From: Oncomelania hupensis
Lineage: Eukaryota > Mollusca > Gastropoda > Littorinimorpha > Pomatiopsidae
Assembly (NCBI GenBank): GCA_036898135.1
Contig: JBAHVR010000282.1
Span: 90,001 to 154,000, forward strand
Direction: 5' to 3'
DNA length: 64,000 nucleotides
Shown here: in pieces, positions 55,111 through 64,000 of the stretch
How positions within the stretch are numbered: the first letter of the stretch is position 1
How the letters are laid out: each line of letters starts with the position of its first letter
Program-made: the position numbers and the translations under genes
The notes under the pieces: model-generated
Databases searched by the model: none
The model's input: the letters and a program-made list of their open reading frames with translations, nothing else
Told to the model about the DNA's origin: nothing

Positions 55111-55224
55111 AAGTCAAAATGAAGTAACATTAATAATTGTGTTTATTATTTTAATGTAATTTGCATCTTTATCACATGTGGACCCCACTGCAACAACGAG
55201 ACAAATGACAGGGGTCTGAGACTC

Positions 55225-55734
55225 TTGGAGTTTGCCAGATACAACAATCTGGTACTGGCAAACACGCTTGGTTTCCACAAAAACTCCACACGATGGACAT
55301 GGCACAGTCCCGGCGGGGAGCATCACAACCAGATAGACTACGTCATGGTCAAGAAACGCTTCAGATCAAGCATCAACATTGGCAGGACACGCACTTTTCC
55401 AGGAGCAGACATTGGAAGTGACCACGATCTCGTGATGATGTCTTTCCGGCTCCATTTGAAGAGAGTAAATACAGCAAAGTGCACGAGACTGAAGTTCGAC
55501 CTGGACAAACTGCAAGACCCAGAGGTGGCAGAACTATTTCAGGCCACAATTGGAGGGAAATTTGCACCACTGCTCATTTTGGGGGCTGGTGAAGTAGATG
55601 TCAACACCATGACCACCACCTTCAACTCAGCTGTGACAGATGCCGCCACTGAGATCCTTGGCAAGCACCACCAAGGAAGAAGCCGTGGATCACACCTGAA
55701 CTTTTGTATCTGTGTGATAAACGAAGAGAGATGA
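55225..55734 (+). pseudogene. RTE endonuclease C-terminal part
   Basis: LANTLGFHKNSTRWTWHSPG, HHNQIDYVMVKKRF and GADIGSDHDLVMM are the C-terminal half of an RTE-type apurinic endonuclease; the N-terminal catalytic half is missing through 5' truncation. Confidence 0.87.
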
Positions 55735-55896
55735 AAAAGAAAAAGAACACCTCACAGGGAGCTGATGTCTACCGAAAAATAAACTATGACATCCGAAAAA
55801 GGCATGCGCACAGCAAAGGAGAACTGGATAGAAGATCAATGCCAGGAAATAGAGAACAGTCTGAACAAGAACAACAGCAAGAAGGACTACTAGACT

Positions 55897-56868
55897 GTGA
55901 AGCGGCTGACAAGTATCAAACAGCCCAAAGTCTCCACGACCCAAAGCAAGTCTGGCATATGCCTTACAGAAGAACAAGAAGTCTTGGACAGATGGACAGA
56001 GTACTGCTCTGACCTTTACAACCATACACCAAATGGAGACCCATCAGTTCTAGCATGTCCCGAGAACAGAGAAGAAGAAGAAATTCTCCCAATTCTCCGG
56101 GAAGAAGTTGAGGCAGCAGTGCAATCGCTAAAGAAAGGGAAGTCAGCGGGAGTGGACAAAATACCCACGGATCTGCTACAAGCAAGAGGAGAAGCGATGA
56201 TTGATGCCCTCACCATTATCTGTAACAAGATCTGGCAGAGTTGGGAGTGGCCTATACCATGGACCCAGTCGCTTGTCATCACTCTTCCCAAAAAAGGTAA
56301 CCTTCAGGAGTGTGAAAATTACCGCACCATCAGCCTCATCAGCCATCCCAGCAAGGTCCTCCTGAAAATTATACTCAACAGGTTGAAACCCCAAGCTGAA
56401 CAAATCATAGCTGAAGAACAAGCAGGATTCAGGGCAGGGCGAAGTACTACTGAACAGATTTTCAACCTCAGAATAATCTGCGAGAAATACCTACAGCGCC
56501 AACAACATCTATATCATGTGTTCATAGACTTCAGGAAGGCGTTTGACCGAGTCTGGCATGCAGATCTATGGGCAACAATGAAAGTGTACAACATCAGCCC
56601 TAAAATTATTGAAGTCATCAAAAGCCTGTATGACAAGGCTACCAGTGCAGTCCTCCACAACAGAGCCATCGGGAACTGGTTCAGAACAACAATCGGTGTG
56701 CGTCAAGGATGCCTACTCTTTCCAACACTCTTCAACATCTTCCTAGAGCGCATCATGTCAGATGCTCTTGCAGATCATGAAGGCAGTCAGCATAGGGGGT
56801 AGAGCAATCTCCAATCTTCGTTTTGCGGACGACATTGATGGATTGGCTGGAGAGGAACAAGAACTTGA
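55897..56868 (+). pseudogene. RTE reverse transcriptase core
   Basis: VQSLKKGKSAGVDKIPTDLL, TQSLVITLPKKGNL, NYRTISLISHPSKVLLKIIL, EEQAGFRAGRSTTEQIFNLR, VFIDFRKAFDRVWH and GVRQGCLLFPTLFNIFLERI. A shift near 56790 then gives NLRFADDIDGLAGEEQELE, the active-site box, ending at an in-frame TAG (about 56868). Confidence 0.9.
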
Positions 56869-56911
56869 ATAGCTGGTACAGAGGCTTGATACCACCTCCA
56901 GAGCATATGGA

Positions 56912-57612
56912 ATGGAAATAAGTGCAGAGAAGACCAAAATGATGACCAACAACACCAATGGCATCAACACGGACATCAAAGTCCAAGGCCAATCCCTCAA
57001 CACAGTGCATAGTTTCAAATATTTAGGAGCAATTATATCAGACAATGGGTCCCGACAGGAAGTCCTCTCTAGGATCGCACAAACTGCTGCCCTGACAAGG
57101 TTGAAACCCATTTGGAAAGACAGGACCATCAGTCTACATTCCAAAGTAAGACTTCTGCGCTCCCTTGTCATCTCCATCTTCCTATATGCTTGCGAAGCAT
57201 GGACCCTCACGGCAGATCTCCAACGAAGAAAACAAAGCATGGAGATGAGGTGCTACAGAAGACTTCTGGGCATTTTCTATACCCAACACATCACCAACGA
57301 CGAAGTCCGACAGACCATCACACAAGCCATTGGACAACACGATGACCTGCAGTGGTGAAGAAACGGAAACTCCGATGGTATGGCCATGTCACCAGATCAT
57401 CAGGCCTTGCAAAAACTATTCTGCAAGGCACAGTGTATGGAGGTAGAAGAAGAGGGAGACCGAAAAAGAGGTGGGAAGACAACATTCGAGAATGGACTGG
57501 TTTGACACTGAACGAAGCCATCAGGGCTGATGAGGACAGAGAAAGATGGAGTATGCTGGTTACACGATCATCTGTGGTGTCCCTACGACCTCCGGGTTAC
57601 GGGACAGGATAG
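56912..57612 (+). pseudogene. RTE C-terminal region in two frames
   Basis: NGINTDIKVQGQSLNTVHSF, KYLGAIISDNGSRQEVLSRI and RRLLGIFYTQHITNDEVRQT, a shift near 57352, then KRKLRWYGHVTRSSGLAKTI and GGRRRGRPKKRWEDNIREW. This basic GHVTR...RRGRPKKRW end is diagnostic of RTE-type elements. Confidence 0.9.
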
Positions 57613-57693
57613 GATAGGATAGGACATCTTTATTTATTTGTGTGCTTGTTTGCTTGTTATATAATGGTGTGTTCTCGCGCCTCTGTTTGTTTA

Positions 57694-57696
<3 letters not shown>

Positions 57697-57730
<34 letters not shown>

Positions 57731-57753
57731 ATGTGTGTGTGTGTGTGTGTGTT
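57697..57753. repeat. (GT)n microsatellite
   Basis: GT repeat with GGAT interruption. The equivalent tract in the duplicated unit is at 59366-59391. Confidence 0.95.
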
Positions 57754-57817
57754 GTTATAGTTTCAATAATCTATATACATGATAGGACTAGCGGTATAGA
57801 ATATCATGAAACTGTAC

Positions 57818-57942
57818 TTGTTTTGCAGTCGACACCACTATATCCCGCAGACAGTCACAGGTGTAACGATTGGCGCCATTATGACCCATTCTGACAATGG
57901 ACAAAGTTCCAAGACAAGGGTTGGACTGGCATTCGTCGATAT
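57818..57942 (-). pseudogene. Decayed EGF exon (unit B)
   Basis: The - strand keeps ATCGACGAATGCCAGTCCAA (IDECQSN), CGTTACACCTGTGAC (RYTCD) and a shifted GYSGVDC end. The expected acceptor TTTACAG is now TTTACAA, and the segment is 125 bp instead of 114, a net +11 that breaks the frame. Its sister at 59463-60197 has a good acceptor but is split by an insertion. Confidence 0.85.
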
Positions 57943-58094
57943 TTGTAAACAACGGGGTTCAAGGAAGAGTTTGCTAATACTATGTTACTCATATTCTTTT
58001 TAGGGTCATTCTCTATAAAACTAGACAGTTTGAGCTTGTCGAGGGTCGAGGCATGCTGAATAATCAGATTCGCAAAACCACATTAATATTTGTA

Positions 58095-58714
58095 TGTTAA
58101 GTTTGAGACGCGCACGATAGATTCGATCATTTTATTTTGCAAAGCATGCAATAACAGAGTGTATTTACCTTTGATTTGATTTTGCGTTCTTGCTAGAAGA
58201 AGCTTTGTATAATGTTGATAATGGTCGTCGGTCCATATTGTTGGGAATTTTCTAGAATTACTTGCCTACTAGCGATCGAAGCTCCGCGATAAATCTCATA
58301 ATACCTCTGTATTATACCTCTGTAATAGTGTTTCTACTATCCTAAATAAGGTTATATGACGTAAGACAGTGCATAGTTCCGATGACGAGTTTTAGTTTGA
58401 TTGGGTGCTACAATGTTCGAACTTTTTCTCGATTGCAGAGAGACTATATAAGTAACGCGCTGTCTGTTTGTTGGAGTGAGAGTGATTGATAGAGATTTGT
58501 GATGATTTTTGATGATGATCTTTGAGGTGATTTTCCGAAAGCGATCTTGTATGCAGTTGTTGATGTATTTCTGAATAAAGTTGGAAAACTTCATTCGACT
58601 CCTGACTTGTTGCTAAGTGAACAGGTTGCATGGATAAACGAATCTGAGTTACACTTATCAAGATTTAAGCATCAGGGCTGAATCAACCATTAATAAAATA
58701 ACAACCGGGTAACA
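58095..58714 (+). mobile_element. Solo LTR, family 1
   Basis: 620 bp from TGTTAAGTTTGAGACGCG to CCGGGTAACA, flanked by TTGTA at 58090-58094 and 58715-58719. TATATAA near 58444 and AATAAA near 58572. More diverged from the young copy than a recent insert would be. Confidence 0.93.
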
Positions 58715-58832
58715 TTGTATCAACGGCACTGTTGGCTAATTTAAGACTAGCAAAACAGTATAATATGAATAAAAACAGAAAGGGATCAATTACATGAGAC
58801 TGAAATTATATGAGATTTAAATCTACTGATTA

Positions 58833-59290
<458 letters not shown>

Positions 59291-59360
59291 TAACAATAAT
59301 AATTATGTAATGTACTTTACCTCTTAAATTATTTGCATGCTTGTTTGCTTGTTCTCGCAT

Positions 59361-59391
<31 letters not shown>

Positions 59392-59462
59392 ATGTTTTAT
59401 TTTAGTTTCAATAATCTACATACATTATAGGACTAGAGGTAGAGAATATTATGAAACTTTAC

Positions 59463-59521
59463 TTATTTCGCAGTTGAAACCACTATATCTATGAAGACAG
59501 ATACAGGTGTTACGATTGGCG
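59463..59521 (-). pseudogene. Split EGF exon (unit B'), 3' half
   Basis: Contains NTCICLHRYSGFNCE and a GTAAAG donor. Read after the 5' half (60133-60197) with one copy of the 10-bp duplication removed, the ancestral exon is exactly 114 bp and open, the length of its functional relatives. Confidence 0.87.
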
Positions 59522-60132
59522 TCCTCCGTGGGTGTGCGATGGCGTTTCAATATAAATAGTATCCCCACGTTCTAAAATTTTAGTGCTTTAAATTCCCCCT
59601 GTCACTGTCTTTCTCCTTTTTTCTTTCTCATTCCTATTCTGTTCTATCAATCTACTATACTATCTTCTTCTTCACTAGACGAGCCTACTACCTTTTTTTA
59701 AAAAAAAACTCTTCCGGGACAAAACTCCTCATTTGTGTGTGAGGTCTGTTGGATCAGCTTGGGAATATTGGACGCTTTCTGCCAAATGGTCACTGGGGCT
59801 TCCTATGATGCTATTATTTGGCAATGTAGGCATTTTGTATGTTGTGTTTTCTTGATATTTTATGATGTTTGTATTTTATTTTGTTTTTGTAATCGGGGGT
59901 TTGATAAATTAGAGTATAGCCTCAGCGTCCCCTGCGTGTGATGTCTTTATTGTAAAGTGACCGGCTGGTGGAGTGCCTTCAGTGTTACCGCTAGGGTTGT
60001 TTCAGCAGATTTTTTATGCGGATCAGGGGTGAGACCTCTTTCAGCGAAGTTGTGGTCTTGATTTTGTGGTCCTGATTCGGCTATTTGCAGTCCGCTGGAC
60101 CCTGTAAGCAATGAATAACTAACTACTAGCTA
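59522..60132 (+). mobile_element. SINE-like insertion inside an EGF exon
   Basis: 611-bp member of the family at 23303-23978 (shared ATAAATAGTATCCCCAC, AGTCCGCTGGACC), tail AATGAATAACTAACTACTAG. Flanked by ACGATTGGCG (59512-59521) and ACGACTGGCG (60133-60142), a 10-bp target duplication with one later mismatch. The copy is 5' truncated and lies in the orientation opposite to the receptor gene. Confidence 0.9.
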
Positions 60133-60197
60133 ACGACTGGCGCAATCTTGACATGTTCCACCACCCTGACAGGGTTTGTACTGGCATTTGTTGATAT
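60133..60197 (-). pseudogene. Split EGF exon (unit B'), 5' half
   Basis: Good acceptor (CATTGTTTACAG) followed by DINKCQYKPCQGGGTCQDCA. DINKC replaces the usual DxDEC, and a cysteine replaces the usual glycine in QDG, so it had begun to drift. It cannot be used as an EGF domain while split. Confidence 0.87.
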
Positions 60198-60384
60198 CTG
60201 TAAACAATGGTTCGTGGAATATCAAATTAATGTTTACGTGGCCCTGACCTTAGGTTATGTTAGGCCTTAGGAAAACACATGATGAAATAGAAACGTTATG
60301 AACAGATTAAGGATTGCAATGTATTATGTGTTTCCTGATAACAACTGTGAATGGCTACTTGTATTGCATGTTTAATTACATCAC

Positions 60385-60414
60385 CTTGTTCACAGTGAAC
60401 GCCAGAAAACAGCT
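60385..60414 (-). pseudogene. EGF exon 3' end remnant
   Basis: The - strand reads LFSGVHCEQ followed by a GTGATG donor, the typical end of an EGF exon, but no matching first half is found upstream. Confidence 0.5.
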
Positions 60415-60460
60415 GTGAATGACTACTTGTATGTTTATGTATATCACAGTGTCTACTTAC

Positions 60461-60574
60461 TAGTCTGGCAGCGATCTCCGGTATATCCTGGACTACAGGA
60501 GCAGGTGAAAGCATTGATTGCATCACTACAACTACCTCCATTTTGACATGGGTCAGAACTGCACTCATTGATGT
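60461..60574 (-). CDS. Calcium-binding-type EGF exon, most 5' in window
   Basis: 114-bp exon, phase 1-1, acceptor TATCTGTTTACAG and donor GTAAGT on the - strand. Encodes [20 protein letters not shown] then [18 protein letters not shown], six cysteines with the calcium-type D-x-N-E-C and aromatic AFTC. It is the first recognisable intact receptor exon in transcript order here; the signal peptide and further ectodomain must lie beyond 64 kb or elsewhere in the genome. Identity beyond a multi-EGF membrane receptor cannot be fixed. Confidence 0.9.
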
Positions 60575-61064
60575 CTGTAAACAGATAAAGCCTCTTGTAC
60601 TAGTACAGCTACAAATGAGTTAAAAAGGAACATGTGTATTATGACTGCTATGAAGTTGTTTATTGTTTGCTTGTTGTTGTTTTTTTAATTTAGAGAGAGA
60701 AACAGAGAGAGAGAGAGAGAAACAGAGAGAGATTATGTAGTTGATTATTTTGTTTAATTATTAGTAATGTGTTTGTTATAGTATGCATGTCTTTATGTGT
60801 GCGGGTAAAGAGCCAGTGCATTTGTGTTTATGAGTAAGTGTTCTTGATTATTAATTAAACGTATGCAAATGAATCTTGTTGATTATTATTTAGATATATT
60901 ATTCTTGATGTCCATGTATTTAATTATGTTTAATTTGTACATTTATGTAAAGTGTGTGGGTTTGGTGCGTCATTTATTTATGTATTTTTTAAAAATTATT
61001 ATGTGCAAAAATGCGTGATGTGTGGGTATAGAATGAAACATCTTCATCCGACATTTTTGTAAAT

Positions 61065-61086
61065 TTAGAGCTGGACTCCTTGATGT
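61065..61086 (-). pseudogene. EGF exon 5' remnant
   Basis: After TATCTGTTTACAG the - strand reads DIKESSS, matching DINECSS at 60550-60574 with the first cysteine lost; flanking intron (GATAAGCCTCTTGCA, AATGAGATAAAGAGAAACA) also matches 60580-60640. A duplicated exon that has lost most of its length. Confidence 0.7.
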
Positions 61087-61249
61087 CTGTAAACAGATAA
61101 GCCTCTTGCACGATTACTGCTAGAAATGAGATAAAGAGAAACAAGGAAAACGCTAAGACAAATAAATACAGGCTTTTTTTCAATTAGGATTGGCGTGTTA
61201 GTGTAGTGGTGTGGTCACACCATAGATTTGTTTCGTTATGCCACGTCAA

Positions 61250-61302
61250 GATCGGTTAGTAGCTGGATGGGTGACCATACTTGGAATGCAAGCACCAAGC
61301 GA
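61250..61302 (+). other. 5S rRNA-like segment (5S-derived SINE or pseudogene)
   Basis: GATCGGTTAGTAGCTGGATG then GGTGACCATACTTGGAATGC resembles the 3' half of 5S rRNA (GTTAGTACTTGGATGGGAGACC...GGGAAT). The 5' half is not clearly present, so it is not a 5S gene. Confidence 0.6.
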
Positions 61303-61389
61303 CTCATGAAACTCTACATGGTTTCTTTTGACTTTTTTTTGACGGCCCCGTTATTTTGACGTCAAAATAGTGCTCCGTAGAGTTACAGC

Positions 61390-61462
61390 TGTTTTAGGGT
61401 TAGGTTAAGGCTTTGGGTTAGGGGTTAGGGTTAGGGAAAGGGGTTAGGGTTAGGGTTAGCTT
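61390..61462 (+). repeat. Interstitial telomere-like repeat
   Basis: About nine TTAGGG-type units (GGGTTAGGGTTAGGG) interspersed with variants TTAGGTTAAGG and AAAGGGG. Confidence 0.85.
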
Positions 61463-61568
61463 CAAAAATTGGAAAATGTCAAAATATTGTCAAGAAAATG
61501 AAAAGTGTGTCAAAATAGTGTCTGTTTTTTTCACAACAGTCATCGTAACGTCGTTTCTACAAACACGT

Positions 61569-61618
61569 TTTGTGTGTGTGTGTGTGTGTGGGTGGGTGGG
61601 TGGGTGTGTGTGTGTGTG
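61569..61618. repeat. (GT)n microsatellite
   Basis: GT/GGGT tract that served as the target of the solo LTR at 61615. Confidence 0.9.
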
Positions 61619-63124
61619 ACTGGGGTTCTATTGTTGCTGGGCTCTGCACAATGGAATGCTATTACCCATGATCTTAGGCGATGGGGATCGCTAGTTATCT
61701 CCCTGTGACTTCACTTAATACATTTATTTGTTTAGCTCGGTCTGTGTTTAGGCTGGGGGTACAGAGATAGATAGAAAAATGGTAAAAGATCACTGTCACA
61801 CTAGCTTTCACACGGCTATGAAACATATGTCGTCCAGCCACTTGATAACAGTAAATATCACACATTTATTTCCTCTACTCTATACACGATCTTCGAAATA
61901 CGATACTAACTTAAAAGTTCAATTGGTTCTGAGAATGGTTCGCTCGCTGATAGATCTAGGCAGCTACTTTATCTTCATTGGGCACTGGATGATTTCTGCC
62001 TTAATGGTCAGAGTTCTTGAAGACTGGACTACTGTGGTCCTTTGTTACAGTTTTAGTGCACTGCTTCTGGGGCACTTAACTGCGTGGTTGAAGCGCTGCG
62101 TTGAGGTAGCTTCGGTGACAAGCTGTGTTGTCACGGCGTCTGCTCCTTGTGGTGGCTAGATGGGTGGACTATCTTAGCGCAGTGCGTTCGATGCCTCGGC
62201 AGCCAACGTTCGGCGACGACTTGTTCTTGTCTTGTGCTGAGTTGGGCTCACAATATAACGCCTGCTCGTCTGTAACATATGAGACGAAATTCTGCACAAC
62301 CCTGTATAATAGGTCTGTGAAGAGCGTCTCACTGATGGCCCAGGTAGCCCTCAGTGATAGCTCCACATCTCTATACTTAAGCGACGAACATTCTGCTAAG
62401 TCTGTGGTCCTCTGGAATCTCCACTCTAATTTCCTATCCATATATAAATATAAAACGTGGCTAACTATACACATAGAGAAAGAATTAATATTATAAACAT
62501 TCTCTGGTACACCCACTGGTCTGCAAGCATACACATATGTTAAACAACAGTGGTTCCGTCAGGTATACAACATGGCGTCAAAACCGGCGTGCTTGCCTCG
62601 TGGTCGGATTCTCCACGTGGTCACGCAACGTCGGACTAACAATTCATTCTATGCATAGCAAATTTCACACACATAATTCAACAATAATGTAAATACATCA
62701 CGATGAAACAAAAGTATGTTCATTTACCTCTTTGACAATGTCAGGCCATGACTAACTTGATTGAATTCGAATATTCAACAAGTACTGCTTCCCTGGTCTA
62801 TCAGTGGAGAGATTTCTGCTAGCTGTGTTCTCTAGGCAGTTTAACTGTAGACTGACTTGTCTATCTCTCTCCTTGAATCAGCCAGAACTGGTTCTATCTA
62901 TCTTAACTGTGTTCTCATTGGATGAAACAACTCTGAATAGATGGAAAATTCGAAGCTCGAACGTAGGCTGCGATGATGTCACTAACTGTGCTTGCATCAA
63001 GCTACAACTGTGTTACACATGATCACTTCTGTCGTCTGCTTTATACTAACAGTAACCTTCTAAGTTTATACTGACTAACCAAGGCAAAAGCTTAAAGGGC
63101 TGTGTAAACGGGGCTCTTGTTACA
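61615..63124 (-). mobile_element. Solo LTR, family 2-related
   Basis: 1,510 bp from TGTGACTGGGG to CTTGTTACA, flanked by GTGTG at 61610-61614 and 63125-63129. Shares GGGCTCTGCACAATGGAAT and GATAGCTCCACATCTCTATA with the other family 2 LTRs but is diverged. Because the target is a GT repeat the duplication is less decisive than the others. Orientation inferred from the full element. Confidence 0.85.
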
Positions 63125-63464
63125 GTGTGTATGTATGTGTTTGTGTTTGTGCAGACGACAGGCCAATTTCTAGGTAAATTTCATAAACGAATAAAGTCTC
63201 AGTCTTTGTTTTATACTTGCAAGGCAATTACGAAATGACACACAGAGAATAAAACAAGTGCAGAGCACACGCCAGTCCACCCAATTGTGAGTGGGAACCT
63301 GGCTGTTTCGAACCGGAGAATGACAAAGGTAGCGAGGGAGAGGGGAAGGGCACAACCCTCATTAATCTGGACCAGACAAAAAATAGGTCCTCAACTTCTC
63401 TTTCCCCAGCGAAGGGATACTTGTCTCTTTGTGTGGGCAAAGGCTACTTTTGCCTATCACAATG
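63125..63464. other. SINE-like fragment and unassigned sequence
   Basis: CCAGTCCACCCAATTGTGAG then TGGGAACCTGG (63271-63303) resembles the body of common marine-invertebrate SINEs. No coding sequence. Confidence 0.45.
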
Positions 63465-63660
63465 TCAGCAAGATGGCAAGCCATTTAAATATATTTTCAG
63501 ACTGTTACACACATAGCCAAAAAATAAACATGTTGTAAAAGTTTTAATTTTCTTAGCAGTGTTGTAACTCTGGTTTATCCTAACGAAGCAAAAGGAAAAC
63601 ATGGGATGATAGGCCACGATCTAAACTATTGGCAAGAAAAACAAATGATCAAAATTTGTT
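63465..63660. repeat. Intronic repeat, copy 3 of 3
   Basis: GGTTTATCCTAACGAAGCAA and ATGATAGGCCACGATCTAAA match 54870-54960 and 59060-59130. No EGF exon lies on its low side here, unlike the other two copies. Confidence 0.8.
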
Positions 63661-63729
63661 CCGCCACTGTTTAGAGAGCGCAAAACGCATTTACAGGCAT
63701 GCTACTCTGAAAATTTAGTTTTCCCGGAA

Positions 63730-63835
63730 ATTTTTGCAAGGATTAGCAGAGCCCCGAGAGCGAGCCTGAAAAGCAGGCGAGCCCTCTAGGGGGGGTCCGG
63801 GGGTATGCTCCCCCATAAAATAAAAAAAAGAAAAA
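63730..63835. repeat. GC-rich hairpin repeat with A-rich tail
   Basis: GAGCGAGCCTGAAAAGCAGG, then a strong palindrome CGGGGGTATGCTCCCCC and an A-rich run. A dispersed hairpin repeat of this form is familiar from many invertebrate genomes. Confidence 0.6.
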
Positions 63836-64000
63836 AAAAGGTTAAAATCTGTGCAATCTGGCACATTCTGAGCACTTTTTGAGAGACGAAAAACCAATCA
63901 ACAAAGACGAAAAAAAAAAACACATTTTAGTTTAAACTATAAACAAGAAATGACACTGTTAGGCCTACATGTCTGTTAACATTATTTTATTATAATCCGT

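Larger units (their letters stand above)
55173..57624 (+). mobile_element. RTE-clade LINE, 5' truncated
   Basis: 2.45 kb flanked by CATCTTTAT at 55164-55172 and 57625-57633. The 3' tail is a GGATA repeat (GGACAGGATAGGATAGGATA). The paralogous interval at 59300-59350 lacks it, giving an empty site, so it inserted after the EGF-unit duplication or only in one copy. The best RTE copy in the window. Confidence 0.88.

Overview
The window is nuclear DNA from an animal, most likely a mollusc and plausibly a marine gastropod. The basis is small phase-1 EGF exons in long introns, abundant Ty3/Gypsy elements whose integrase precedes reverse transcriptase, RTE and CR1/Jockey-type LINEs, tRNA-derived SINEs, and GACCTTGACCTT-rich dispersed repeats. 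The species assignment is inference. No bacterial-type operon, CRISPR array or intact tRNA/rRNA gene was seen.

Host genes. (1) On the + strand, the last two exons of a gene (1843-1941 and 3220-3434) encode an acidic linker and a basic SANT/Myb-like C-terminus. (2) On the - strand, from about 60.6 kb down to 32.8 kb, lies the 3' half of a single-pass receptor gene. It has four calcium-binding-type EGF exons (60461-60574, 58838-58951, 54668-54781, 47843-47959), one MEGF/scavenger-type EGF exon (38899-39042), a transmembrane exon (34578-34674), a basic stop-transfer exon (33608-33690) and a tyrosine-rich terminal exon (32793-33031). Every splice phase agrees (1-1 EGF exons, then 1-2, 2-1, 1-stop). 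A second, diverged and still open copy of the two cytoplasmic exons lies at 17557-17627 and 16886-17094, while its transmembrane exon (about 18.8 kb) looks decayed. At least two further EGF exons are broken: 57818-57942 by small mutations, and 59463-60197 by a retroposed 611-bp insertion.

Layout. 0-1.4 kb: 30-bp and 63-bp tandem repeats. 1.8-3.4 kb: SANT-like gene with a 35-bp minisatellite in its intron. 3.8-10.1 kb: a 54-bp satellite invaded by a Gypsy element (4596-9988, duplication ACTTG) whose LTR carries a long LINE (about 5390-8497). 10.6-12.5 kb: RTE relic split by a solo LTR. 12.9-15.3 kb: SINE, AT-rich foldback and degenerate repeats. 16.7-18.9 kb: receptor tail copy A. 19.2-26.7 kb: SINE, MITE, RTE, LTR and LINE fragments and microsatellites. 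26878-32584: a very young LTR element. 32.6-34.7 kb: receptor tail copy B. 35-38.9 kb: repeats and a solo LTR. 39456-47485: an 8-kb LTR element inserted in a SINE. 48.5-53.8 kb: LINE relics. 54.6-61.1 kb: EGF exon cluster with an RTE insertion and a solo LTR. 61.2-64 kb: 5S-like sequence, telomere-like repeats, a solo LTR and an intronic repeat.

How it fits together. Nearly all large insertions lie in introns or flanks of the receptor gene. Its phase 1-1 EGF exons have been duplicated and lost without disturbing the frame, and its cytoplasmic tail exists in two versions that could serve as alternative termini. The transposons give dated layers: target-site duplications are exact for seven LTR insertions, and paralogous segments act as natural empty sites.
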